Below are positions 55,649-64,000 of a DNA stretch of 64,000 bases, piece by piece. The notes beneath the pieces were generated by a model. The model saw only the letters and a list, made by a program, of their open reading frames with translations. It was not told the DNA's origin and did no database searches. Position numbers and translations under genes: made by a program. Position 1 is the first letter of the stretch. Each line of letters opens with the position of its first letter. Source of the stretch: Amaricoccus sp. (GTDB taxonomy: Bacteria; Pseudomonadota; Alphaproteobacteria; Rhodobacterales; Rhodobacteraceae); assembly GCF_017993425.1 (NCBI RefSeq), contig NZ_JAGOMQ010000009.1, positions 1 to 64,000 of the forward strand, given 5' to 3'.

Positions 55649-56791
55649 TCAGGGCCGGCGCAGCGCCGCCAGGGCCTGCACGAGGCCGACGAGGTCCGCC
55701 TGCGAGGCCGCGCCGGTCTTGGCGTAGACGGCCTTGAGCTGGCTGCGGACCGTCTCGTAGCTGCGGCCGAGGGCGGCTCCGGCTTCGCGGGGGCGCTGGC
55801 CGGAGCCGATGGCGACCATGACCGCCGCCTCGGCCCGGGTGAGGCCGAACAGCCGCTGCAACGCCTCGGCGTCGCCCTCGTAGCGCCGCTCGGGATCCAA
55901 CACGAACAGGGCCGCGAGCAGGCGCGGCATCGACGCGCGGGATCCCGATCCGGCCCTGACGCGGGCGACCGAGACCAGGAGGTCGGTCGCGTGCCGCCGC
56001 CGCGGGATCCGCACCAGCGTCCGCGCCGGGTCGGGGCCGCTCGCGGCGATGGCCCGCAGGATCGCGTCGCGCAGCTCGCGGTCGGCGTTCCGGTCGACCG
56101 CCACGAGACGGTCCTGCGCCCGGACGAGGCCGTCGCCTTCGGCGATCAGCTCCCGGGCGGCCGCGTTGAGGTGCTTCACCGCGCCGAGGCGGTCGGTCAC
56201 GACGGTGGCCACGCGCATCCAGTCGAACAGCTCGGCCAGCGCGCCTCGGCCGGCCTCGGCCCGATGCATGCGGGCGGCGCAGCGCATCGCCTCGCGGAAG
56301 TGCGGCAGGTAGAGGTGGAAGCGCTGGATGTCCGCATCGACGAAGGGCGGGTCGCCGACCCCGCGGATGAAGCCGACCAGGGCCGAGACGCCCTCCTCCT
56401 CGACGACCATGTGCGTCGCGAGGGTGCTGTCGAGTCCGGCGGGCAGCATCACCTCGCGGTACATCCGCGACGCGTGCCATTCCGCCTCCGAGATGACCTG
56501 GCGCTCGAAGAGCGGCCGGTTCGGAAGGTGGAGCGTCTTCTGAAGCCGCGGATCGGCCTCCAGGTGGTTCTCGATGCCGAGGAACCGGGCCATGACGCCG
56601 TCATCCACGCCGTGTTGCGCGGAAGCGATCAGCTCGTTGCGGGTGATGTGGCCCAGGTTCAGGTTGGACGCCCGCGCCCCGAAGACGACGTTCAGGTCCT
56701 TGAGGATGTCCGGCCACAGATCGAAGTCGAGCGCCGCCGGATAGAACCGGGGCGTGATCGCCAGCGCCGTCTCGAGGTCCGCCGCCTCCAT
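55649..56791 (-). CDS. LuxR-type transcriptional regulator
   Basis: This 380-residue protein has a long N-terminal region with no standard autoinducer domain (possibly PAS-like, about residues 180-290, FDWMRVATVVTDRLGAVKHLNAA). Its C-terminal helix-turn-helix is LuxR/GerE-type (LFGLTRAEAAVMVAIGSGQ, REAGAALGRSYETVRSQLKAVYAKTG). It lies beside two RTX-like genes on the same strand that share an upstream element with a CCC-N4-GGGG dyad, so it is a good candidate to activate them. That link is inference from position and motif. Confidence 0.85.
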   Translation of the reverse strand: MEAADLETALAITPRFYPAALDFDLWPDILKDLNVVFGARASNLNLGHITRNELIASAQHGVDDGVMARFLGIENHLEADPRLQKTLHLPNRPLFERQVISEAEWHASRMYREVMLPAGLDSTLATHMVVEEEGVSALVGFIRGVGDPPFVDADIQRFHLYLPHFREAMRCAARMHRAEAGRGALAELFDWMRVATVVTDRLGAVKHLNAAARELIAEGDGLVRAQDRLVAVDRNADRELRDAILRAIAASGPDPARTLVRIPRRRHATDLLVSVARVRAGSGSRASMPRLLAALFVLDPERRYEGDAEALQRLFGLTRAEAAVMVAIGSGQRPREAGAALGRSYETVRSQLKAVYAKTGAASQADLVGLVQALAALRRP

Positions 56792-56875
56792 ATCGCCTCC
56801 ACGGGCGTCATCAGGGCGAGGGTACCCGAGTTCGGTCGATCACGGAAGCGGAGCCGCCCTCTTGGGGGCGGGACG

Positions 56876-58156
56876 TCAAATAATGAAGAAGTCCGCCGCC
56901 GCGAGCTCCACGCTTTCGGGACCGAACCTGACCATGGAGGCGATCCGTTCGTGGGTCAGCGCATTGTTGTTCTGGTCGAGGAACTCGAGACGGAGGTGAT
57001 AGCTCCCGTCGAAGAAGTGGATGTACCGGCCCTCGACCTGCGCCGCCACCTTCTCCGCGTCGAGGTCGCCGAGCAGGACCTCGTCGCGGCGGCCGACGCC
57101 CGGTCCGACAAAGTCGAGGATCTGTCCTCCTGCCGTCGCCGCCGTCGCCTCGTCGGTCGTGGCGCCGATGACATAGGTGTCGGCGCCGCCCTGGCCGTCC
57201 ATCCTCACCATGCGCGCCGCGCCGCCGGTGTCGGGATCCCAATAGAGGATGTCGTTGCCCTTGCCCCCGCGAACGTCCGTGGCGCGGCTGCCGATGTGGA
57301 TGCGGTCGGCGACTTCCGTGCCGCGCACGACCGGCCCGGCGACGCTGTACGCCGAGAGCGACGCTGCGAGCGGGGTCACCAGCGACAGCGCAGCGGCGGG
57401 TCCGCTGCCCCCGGGGTCGCCAGGTGTGAAGCCGAACAGGCTCTGCGCGTCGAGCCGGATGCGGTCGGGGCCGAACTCGGCCACGGATGCGATCTGCGCG
57501 CGAGTCAGCCGATCGTGGTTCTGATCCCGGAAGTCGAGATAGAGGTGGTCGCTGCCGTCGAAGAAGTGGATGTGCCGACCCTCGGCCTGCGCCGTGACGG
57601 TTCCGGCGTCGAGGCCGGCGAAGAGCGCCTTGTCGCGGCTGGAGACGCCGGGGCCCTGGAAACCGGTGATCAGGCATCCCGGCATCCCGGCCGCCGTCGC
57701 CTCGTCGGTCGTGGCGCCGATGATGTAGGTGTCGGCGCCGGCCTGGCCGTCCATCGTCACCATGCGCGGGGCGCCGCCGGTGTCGGGATCCCAGTAGAGG
57801 ATGTCGTTGCCTTTACCGCCGCGAACGTCGGTGGCGCGGGCGCCGACGAGCACGATGTCGTCGGCGGCCGTGCCGCGCACGACCGCGCCCGGGACGAAAT
57901 AGGGGGCGAGCGCAGGTGCGGTCGGCGCCACCAGCGATCGCGAGGACGTCCAGAGCGTCGCCTCGTCGACCGTGCCGCCCACGACGACCCAGATCAGGTC
58001 GAGCGGGTCGCTGCTTTCGCCCGGGGCCAGCGCGTCCACGCCGCCGCCGAAATCGAACCGGTCGGCAGGGATTCCACCGACGGCGAACACGTCCCGCGCG
58101 CCGAAGCCGGACGGAGGAGGCGGGGCGTTGCTTATTGCGTAGGCGATCGCGGCCAT
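56876..58156 (-). CDS. RTX-like protein with a duplicated ~150-residue module
   Basis: This 426-residue protein has a 90-residue N-terminal part and two copies of a module (about residues 92-243 and 276-426). Each starts VVRGT, carries RATDVRGGKGNDILYWDPDT, then IGATTDEATAA, and ends with EGRxIHFFDGS and FGP segments. GGKGNDIL matches a calcium-binding RTX nonapeptide. There is no Sec signal, and the C-terminus ends in DFFII, as is common for type I secretion substrates. No secretion genes are in the window. AAGGAG precedes the start, and the 45-bp shared element lies 86 bp upstream. Confidence 0.7.
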   Translation of the reverse strand: MAAIAYAISNAPPPPSGFGARDVFAVGGIPADRFDFGGGVDALAPGESSDPLDLIWVVVGGTVDEATLWTSSRSLVAPTAPALAPYFVPGAVVRGTAADDIVLVGARATDVRGGKGNDILYWDPDTGGAPRMVTMDGQAGADTYIIGATTDEATAAGMPGCLITGFQGPGVSSRDKALFAGLDAGTVTAQAEGRHIHFFDGSDHLYLDFRDQNHDRLTRAQIASVAEFGPDRIRLDAQSLFGFTPGDPGGSGPAAALSLVTPLAASLSAYSVAGPVVRGTEVADRIHIGSRATDVRGGKGNDILYWDPDTGGAARMVRMDGQGGADTYVIGATTDEATAATAGGQILDFVGPGVGRRDEVLLGDLDAEKVAAQVEGRYIHFFDGSYHLRLEFLDQNNNALTHERIASMVRFGPESVELAAADFFII

Positions 58157-58242
58157 GATTTGGTCTCCTTTTCCGACCAGCGTTCAGGCTCCATCTGCGC
58201 GCCGGGAAGGTGCGGCCGGTTGGCGCGGGCTGGTTCTCACGG

Positions 58243-58287
58243 AACGATAGCCCCATCCCTGGAGACGCTCGTCCCCCAACCGGGGTA
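58243..58287 (-). promoter_or_regulatory. Shared 45-bp upstream element, copy 1
   Basis: Read on the minus strand: TACCCCGGTTGGGGGACGAG at one end and GGGGCTATCGTT at the other. The dyad CCCC-GGTT-GGGG stands 23 bp before a -10-like TATCGT. It aligns gap-free with 59275-59319 and precedes the duplicated-module gene. Confidence 0.6.
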
Positions 58288-58322
58288 TGCGATGAGAGGG
58301 CAGAAAACAGGGCACGAACAGA

Positions 58323-59195
58323 TCAGAAGAAGATCAACTGACCGGAGTCTATTTGGCTTATGCCAGCAAAAATAATATTGCCACCATCTCCCGCATAGAT
58401 CAAGCTGCTTCCGCTCGTCTGCAGGCGATCATAGAATTCATCGCTATCCAAGTCATAGTTATCGAAATCAGTGAGCCGGATTCGGTCGTTCGCACGGAGA
58501 TCGGCGACGGTCACGGTCGCGTCGCCACCAAGCCAGATCTCGAACACATCGGCTCCGCCGCCGCCCGTGAGCTGGTCGTCGCCTCCCTGCGAAACAACGG
58601 TGTCGGCGCCAGCACCGCCATTCAGCACATTGTCGTGGGCTCCGCCATATATCCGGTCGTTTCCGTCGTTGCCGTACAGTCTGTCGTCTCCCTGGCGACC
58701 GACGATATAATCATTGCCGGCGTTGCCCTGAATATAGTTGTCGAGACCGGACCCGTACAGAAAATCATTCCCGGAGCCGGCATATATGTTCTCGATTGAA
58801 ACGAGCGATTCCTCGGCGCTGCCGGACAGGCTCTCGGCGGTCCCCAGACTCAAGTCGATGCTCCAGGGTCCGGTGCTGTAAGTGTAGTCCACTCCGTCAT
58901 AGCCATCGCCACCGTTGAAGGTGTCGACTCCGTCGCCGCCCAGGAGGATATCGTCGCCGCCGCCGCCGTTCAGCCGGTCGTTTCCGGCCCCGCCGTCGAT
59001 AATGTCGTTGTCCAGCTCACCATAGAGGAAGTCGTCGCCGGTATCGCCATACAGCCGATCGCTCCCCGTTCCACCGTACATGGTGTCCGAGCCGCCAAGG
59101 CCATTGAGGCGGTCATGTCCGGCGTAGCCATAAATAACATCCGTGACGCCAGTTCCATTGAGAACATCGCTTCTGCTTGTGCCAAAGAAGACCAT
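58323..59195 (-). CDS. RTX calcium-binding repeat protein
   Basis: This 290-residue protein is almost wholly RTX nonapeptide repeats: IYGYAGHDRLNGLGGSD, LYGDTGDDFLYGE, LNGGGGDDILLGGDG and others through about residue 215. They form a calcium-dependent beta-roll. The C-terminus is acidic and then hydrophobic, ending QLIFF, the usual uncleaved type I secretion signal. No catalytic domain is visible, so it may be a surface or matrix protein. Base composition is clearly less GC-rich than the flanks, which may reflect the Gly/Asp/Asn repeats or transfer. The 45-bp shared element lies 80 bp upstream of its start. Confidence 0.88.
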   Translation of the reverse strand: MVFFGTSRSDVLNGTGVTDVIYGYAGHDRLNGLGGSDTMYGGTGSDRLYGDTGDDFLYGELDNDIIDGGAGNDRLNGGGGDDILLGGDGVDTFNGGDGYDGVDYTYSTGPWSIDLSLGTAESLSGSAEESLVSIENIYAGSGNDFLYGSGLDNYIQGNAGNDYIVGRQGDDRLYGNDGNDRIYGGAHDNVLNGGAGADTVVSQGGDDQLTGGGGADVFEIWLGGDATVTVADLRANDRIRLTDFDNYDLDSDEFYDRLQTSGSSLIYAGDGGNIIFAGISQIDSGQLIFF

Positions 59196-59274
59196 TGCCG
59201 GCGCCCTTTCCCGTAGCGGGGGCGTGAAGGCTCGCCTTGTGGCGTGACGATGGCGCGCTCCCCGATGATCGCAA

Positions 59275-59319
59275 AACGATAGCGCGACGCCCGGACGCCC
59301 TCATCCCCCAGTTGGGTTA
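59275..59319 (-). promoter_or_regulatory. Shared 45-bp upstream element, copy 2
   Basis: Read on the minus strand: TAACCCAACTGGGGGATGAG at one end and TCGCGCTATCGTT at the other. The dyad CCCA-AC-TGGG is again 23 bp before TATCGT. It precedes the RTX gene by 79 bp. Confidence 0.6.
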
Positions 59320-59429
59320 GGTCGATCCGGCAGGCCGGCGCGAAGCGCGACCGACGGCGCGCGCGCCCGCGCGGGCGGGGCCGGCGGAACCGCTGTCGCT
59401 GCGTCGGGCCAGGAGGTCTCCCAGCGGGC

Positions 59430-60776
<1,347 letters not shown>

Positions 60777-60799
60777 CGGGGCCTCCCCTCTCGCGGGGC

Positions 60800-61297
60800 T
60801 CATTCGAGGATGATGAGCGGCGCGCCGAACTCGACCGGCGACCCGTCGTCGACCAGGATCCGTTTCACCCGCCCGGCGCGCGGCGCCGGGATCTGGTTCA
60901 TCGTCTTCATCGCCTCGATGATCAGGATGGTCTGTCCCTCGGCCACCGTGTCGCCGATCTTGACGAAGGGCGGCGCCGTCGGCTCGGCCTGGAGGTAGGC
61001 GGTCCCGACCATCGGCGACTTCACGACCCCGGGATCGTCGGCCGGATCGCCGCCGGCGGCGGCCGCGGGCGCGGCGGGACCGGCGGAAGCCGCGGCTGGC
61101 ACCGGCGCGGCGGCGGCGTAGTGGATCGGGGCCGGCGCGGCGGCGACGGGGATGGGCTGGCGGGCGACGCGGACGGTCAGCGCATCGTCCTCGCCGAACT
61201 CGCGCTTGACCTCGATCTCGGTGAGGTCGTTCTCGCGGATCAGCTCCGCCAACGCCCTGATGAAGTCGACATCCGACTCGTGCGGCCGCTTGTTCAT
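60800..61297 (-). CDS. accB: Acetyl-CoA carboxylase, biotin carboxyl carrier protein
   Basis: This 165-residue carrier has a small N-terminal domain, an Ala/Pro-rich linker (about residues 50-88) and a biotinyl domain with [13 protein letters not shown] and EAMKTMNQI, where the lysine is biotinylated. The start at 61297 ([10 protein letters not shown]) fits family length; the frame continues upstream without support. First gene of accB-accC. Confidence 0.96.
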   Translation of the reverse strand: MNKRPHESDVDFIRALAELIRENDLTEIEVKREFGEDDALTVRVARQPIPVAAAPAPIHYAAAAPVPAAASAGPAAPAAAAGGDPADDPGVVKSPMVGTAYLQAEPTAPPFVKIGDTVAEGQTILIIEAMKTMNQIPAPRAGRVKRILVDDGSPVEFGAPLIILE

Positions 61298-61426
61298 GAT
61301 GCGCCCCGACGCCCTCCCCCGGCCCCGGCGCGGGCGGGGCCCGCGGCGGGCCCTCTCCATACACGGCAAGTCCGTGGCTTGGGAAGGCGGAAAGCGCCGG
61401 GCGCCGGGGCGGCCCCGGCCGCCGGC

Positions 61427-62173
61427 TCAGCCGCCGGCGCGCGCATCGGCGACCATGTCGCGCATCGCCGCGAGGGGCGCGTAGCCGCGGACCAGCCGGT
61501 CGCCGACGACGAAGGTGGGGGTGCCCTCGATCGCGAGGTCGCCGGCGACGGCGCGGGTGGCCTCGATGCGCCGGGTCACCTCGGGCGTGCCCATCGCCGC
61601 GCGCACCGCGGCGAGGTCGGCGCCCGTTTCCGCCACCTCCTCGTCGATGATCGCCTCGGAAAGCTGGCCCTTGTGGCGCAGGAGCCGGTCGTTGAGGGCG
61701 CCATACGCCTCGGGCCCGGCGACGATCAGCGTCGCGATCGCGGCGCGCGAGGCGTACTCGGAGGTCGGGCCGAGGATCGGCAGCTCCTTCACCACCACCT
61801 TCAGCCCGGAATCGCCGTCGAGGAGATCCATCACCTCGGGATGCGCCCGCTTGCAGTAGGTGCACTGGTAGTCGAGGAACGCGACCACGGTGACGTCGCC
61901 CTCGGGATTGCCGCGGACGTAGGAGAAGCCGTCGTCGAAGATCTCGGCGGCCTTGTCGGCGAGCACCTTGTCGTCGCGCGCCGCCGCGGCGTCGCGCTCG
62001 CGGGCGTCGAGGATCGCCACCATCTCGTTCAGCACATCGGGGTTCTCGAGGAGATAGGCGCGCACCTCCTCGCGGAACTCGGAGCGCTCGTCCGCGGTCA
62101 TGTCGGCCCAGCCCGATCCGGGCAGGCAGGCGCTGAGCAGGAGGGCTGGAAGGGCGAGGCGGCGGCTCGACAT
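61427..62173 (-). CDS. DsbA-family thiol-disulfide oxidoreductase
   Basis: This 248-residue periplasmic protein has a signal peptide ([23 protein letters not shown]). It has an N-terminal helical region with [18 protein letters not shown], typical of the Com1/ScsC-like DsbA branch, and a thioredoxin fold with DYQCTYCKR (CxxC) and the cis-Pro loop GTPTFVVGD. It probably oxidises or isomerises disulfides. The 30-bp minisatellite lies directly upstream. Confidence 0.9.
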   Translation of the reverse strand: MSSRRLALPALLLSACLPGSGWADMTADERSEFREEVRAYLLENPDVLNEMVAILDARERDAAAARDDKVLADKAAEIFDDGFSYVRGNPEGDVTVVAFLDYQCTYCKRAHPEVMDLLDGDSGLKVVVKELPILGPTSEYASRAAIATLIVAGPEAYGALNDRLLRHKGQLSEAIIDEEVAETGADLAAVRAAMGTPEVTRRIEATRAVAGDLAIEGTPTFVVGDRLVRGYAPLAAMRDMVADARAGG

Positions 62174-62227
62174 GGCGGTCCCTTGTTTCGCGGCGCGGGC
62201 GCGCCGGGTTCGGCTCGCGACGCCTAG

Positions 62228-62440
62228 GCGCCGCATCTTCGGTCCACGGCGCCTTACGCGCCGCATCTTCGGTCGGCGGCGTCTTGTAGCGCCGCATCTA
62301 CAGTCCGCGGCGCGTGGCGCCGCATCTTCCGTCCGCGGCGCCTCCTGCGCCGCCGGTTCGGTCCCGGCGTCCGGGCGCCGCTGGCTCATTCAACGCGCCG
62401 GCGCCGAGGTTCCGTCTGCGGCGCCGCGGGTCAGTCCACG
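62228..62440. repeat. Minisatellite of about 30-bp units, GCGCCGCATCTTC core
   Basis: The core GCGCCGCATCT begins at 62228, 62258, 62289 and 62317 (28-31 bp apart), and weaker copies starting GCGCCG follow near 62347, 62375, 62401 and 62421. Each unit pairs its GCGCCGC with the GCGGCGC of the next, so the array can form serial hairpins. It covers the gap between the DsbA-like and M48 genes and just enters the end of the latter. Confidence 0.7.
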
Positions 62441-63849
62441 GCGCGGCGCGCCATGGTAAGCACGTCCTGCGCCCGGTTCCAGCCGGGCGAGCCGGTCGGC
62501 AACAACGCGCTGGCGCGCGTCGCGAGGCGGTAGGCGTCGTTGGGGCGACCCTCGAGCGTGAACCGCTCGGCGGTGGCGAGCGCGGCCTGCCCCTCGTTGC
62601 CGAGCCGCGCCTCGGCCAGCGCGAGGTCGCGCAGCACCTCCGGGTTGGCCCGGTCCGCCGCCTCGGCGCGGCGCAGGATCTCCGCCGCCTCCCGGGTGGC
62701 CGCAGGGTCGTCGACGTTGAGGAGCGCCCGGCCAAGGCCGCCGAGGATCAGCGGGTCCTTCGGCGCAAGCCCCACGGCCCGGCGATATTCCTGCGCCGCC
62801 GCCCCCGCCTGCCCGGCCTCCAGCAGGAACTGCCCCTTGAGGTCGTGATAGTACGGATCGTCCGGCCGGACCGCGATCAGCGCATCCACGCTCGCGAGCG
62901 CCCGCCGGAGGCTCGGCTCGCGGTAATAGGCGACGGCCCGCGCCAGCATCGCCGGCTCCGAGGCGTCCGACGCCGGATAGGCCTTCAGCGTCTGCCCCGG
63001 CGTGTTGAGGAAGCCCTTGAACTTCGCCACCATCCGGGCGTGCCAGTAGACGTCCTCCGGGTCGGGCTCCGGCGGCGGCGGCAGCTTCGCCACCCGCTCC
63101 TCCAGGAGCGCGATGCGCTCCGACCAGAGCGGATGCGTGAGCGTATAGGCGTCCTGGCTTCCGGCGAGCAGCGCCTCCTGCCCGCGGAACAGCCGCAGCA
63201 CGTCGAGCGCCGCCTCGGGGTCGCCCCCGGCGGCGGAGAGGTAGCGGATGCCGGCTTGGTCCGCGGCGGCCTCCTCGGCGCGGCTGTGGGCGAGCGCGGT
63301 GCGTAGCGCGGCGTTCTGGCTGCCGGCGATGATGGCGAGGCCGGCCTGCGGCGAGCCGGCGAGCGCCGCGGCCGCCGCCACGGCGGCGCCGACCGCAGCG
63401 ATGCCGCGGGCCCCGCCGAGCGCCGCATCGCGGCGGGCGAGATGACCGCCGGCGATGTGGCCGATCTCGTGGGCCATGACGGCGCGCAGCTGGTCCACGG
63501 TCTTCAGCCTGGTCACGAGGCCGGTGTTGATGAAGAGGTTCGACCCGCCGGCGACAAAGGCGTTCGGCTCGCGGTCGTTGATGATGTAGATGCGCACCGT
63601 CGCGGGATTGAGCCCGGCGGCGCGGATCATCGGATAGGCGAGCCGCTTCAGCGTCGCCTCGATCTCGGCGTCACGGATCAGCGATTGCGCCGTCGCCGCG
63701 GGCGCCGCGAGGGCGGCGAGCGCCACGAGGACCGCGGCGATCAGGATGCGTGCGGGCGCCAGCTCGATCTTCCCTCGGGTTGCGCCTTCGCGCGTTTTCT
63801 GCCTCAACGCTTCGGAACGAAGCTTGGAGGCGCGCGGCGCCGAACTCAA
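62431..63849 (-). CDS. M48 family metalloprotease with TPR domain (BepA-like)
   Basis: This 472-residue protein has a hydrophobic export segment (about residues 35-54, ending APAATAQ), a zinc protease domain with HEIGH (127-131) and a third ligand in SRAEEAAADQAG, and C-terminal TPR helices (YYHDLKGQFLLEAGQAGAAAQEYRRAV). BepA-like proteases check outer-membrane protein assembly in the periplasm. No ATG is available near the signal; the first usable start is TTG at 63849, so the true N-terminus is uncertain. It diverges from the aminotransferase gene. Confidence 0.88.
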   Translation of the reverse strand: MSSAPRASKLRSEALRQKTREGATRGKIELAPARILIAAVLVALAALAAPAATAQSLIRDAEIEATLKRLAYPMIRAAGLNPATVRIYIINDREPNAFVAGGSNLFINTGLVTRLKTVDQLRAVMAHEIGHIAGGHLARRDAALGGARGIAAVGAAVAAAAALAGSPQAGLAIIAGSQNAALRTALAHSRAEEAAADQAGIRYLSAAGGDPEAALDVLRLFRGQEALLAGSQDAYTLTHPLWSERIALLEERVAKLPPPPEPDPEDVYWHARMVAKFKGFLNTPGQTLKAYPASDASEPAMLARAVAYYREPSLRRALASVDALIAVRPDDPYYHDLKGQFLLEAGQAGAAAQEYRRAVGLAPKDPLILGGLGRALLNVDDPAATREAAEILRRAEAADRANPEVLRDLALAEARLGNEGQAALATAERFTLEGRPNDAYRLATRASALLPTGSPGWNRAQDVLTMARRAVD

Positions 63850-63915
63850 GGCGAGCCGCGATCGATCCCCGGATTGTGATGGCGGCGCCGGCGCGCGGGC
63901 GAGGGGCGGAAGCGG

Positions 63916-64000
63916 ATGACCAGGATATCCCGGCGGGGCGAGGTCGACCCCTTCATCGTCATGGACGTCATGGAGGCGGCCCGGCGCGAGGAGGCGCGGG
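63916..64000 (+). CDS. Aminotransferase class I, N-terminal fragment
   Basis: Only the first 28 codons are inside the window: MTRISRRGEVDPFIVMDVME, then AARREEAR. The VDPFIVMDVMEAARR start is typical of a PLP-dependent aminotransferase found beside M48 proteases in Rhodobacterales. The rest of the gene is cut off by the window end. The 66-bp gap to the M48 gene must hold both promoters. Confidence 0.65.
   Translation, partial: MTRISRRGEVDPFIVMDVMEAARREEAR

Noticed and set aside
62228-62440. Short regularly spaced repeats suggesting a CRISPR array
   Set aside because: Units are only 28-31 bp with no unique spacers between them, they decay along the array, and no cas genes are present.

Overview
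The window is 64 kb of very GC-rich (about 70% or more) bacterial chromosome. It reads as an alphaproteobacterium of the Rhodobacterales type. The evidence is the NDUFA12 – mlaD – DUF2155 cluster, a fused Sat-CysC protein, glnB-glnA, clpP-clpX behind tig, accB-accC, tamA-tamB, and an M48 protease divergent from an aminotransferase. No phage, plasmid or transposase gene is visible. Most of the window is ordinary core and metabolic chromosome. The unusual material is in the intergenic DNA and in a small RTX-type locus.

Layout. 1-6.5 kb: tRNA-Ser, a FAS1 lipoprotein, a repeat-bearing spacer, then an alcohol/aldehyde oxidation set (DUF779, AdhP, aldehyde dehydrogenase) and a GAF/Fis-type regulator, split by a vapBC-like toxin-antitoxin pair. 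6.6-11.6 kb: a LysR – M20 hydrolase – solute-binding protein – DUF1345 operon and a divergent Tat-exported DUF4440 protein. 11.7-20.2 kb: Sat-CysC, then TamB and TamA. 20.5-24 kb: RfbA, repeats, MsrB and an MFS transporter. 24-29.3 kb: the cyoABCD quinol oxidase and a SURF1 assembly factor. 30-38 kb: a Na/Pi cotransporter-type protein, a choline-kinase-like protein, a methyltransferase, a putrescine catabolism pair (PuuA/PuuB-like) and an AraC regulator. 38-41 kb: a copper ATPase and its divergent CueR. 41-45.7 kb: a GNAT protein, a TPR-repeat protein, then GlnA and GlnB. 46-50.3 kb: tRNA-Leu, trigger factor, ClpP, ClpX and a PRC-barrel protein. 50.3-55.6 kb: an amino-acid binding protein, Tag, NDUFA12, MlaD, DUF2155, an asparagine-synthase-like PP-loop protein and Aat. 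55.6-59.2 kb: a LuxR-type regulator and two RTX-like proteins. 59.4-64 kb: AccC, AccB, a DsbA-like protein, an M48 protease and the start of an aminotransferase.

The most interesting signals are not genes. (1) Four copies of a 180-330 bp intergenic repeat (21.5-22.0 kb and 29.3-30.0 kb) fold into a fixed series of hairpins. One hairpin keeps its ten-pair stem in all copies, and its loop is GCAA or GCGA in three of four. (2) Four copies of a 28-bp palindrome each sit just downstream of a plus-strand gene. Two are perfect and differ by a compensatory pair, and these two also share a long AT-rich tail. (3) Two RTX-like genes carry a matching 45-bp upstream element that looks like an activator dyad plus a -10 box, next to a LuxR-type regulator gene. 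(4) A 37-nt bipartite sequence occurs twice, 8 kb apart, each time directly behind a stop codon.

All coordinates and starts were read by eye, and no database search was run. Function names rest on recognised family motifs. Statements about regulation and structure are inference unless stated otherwise.
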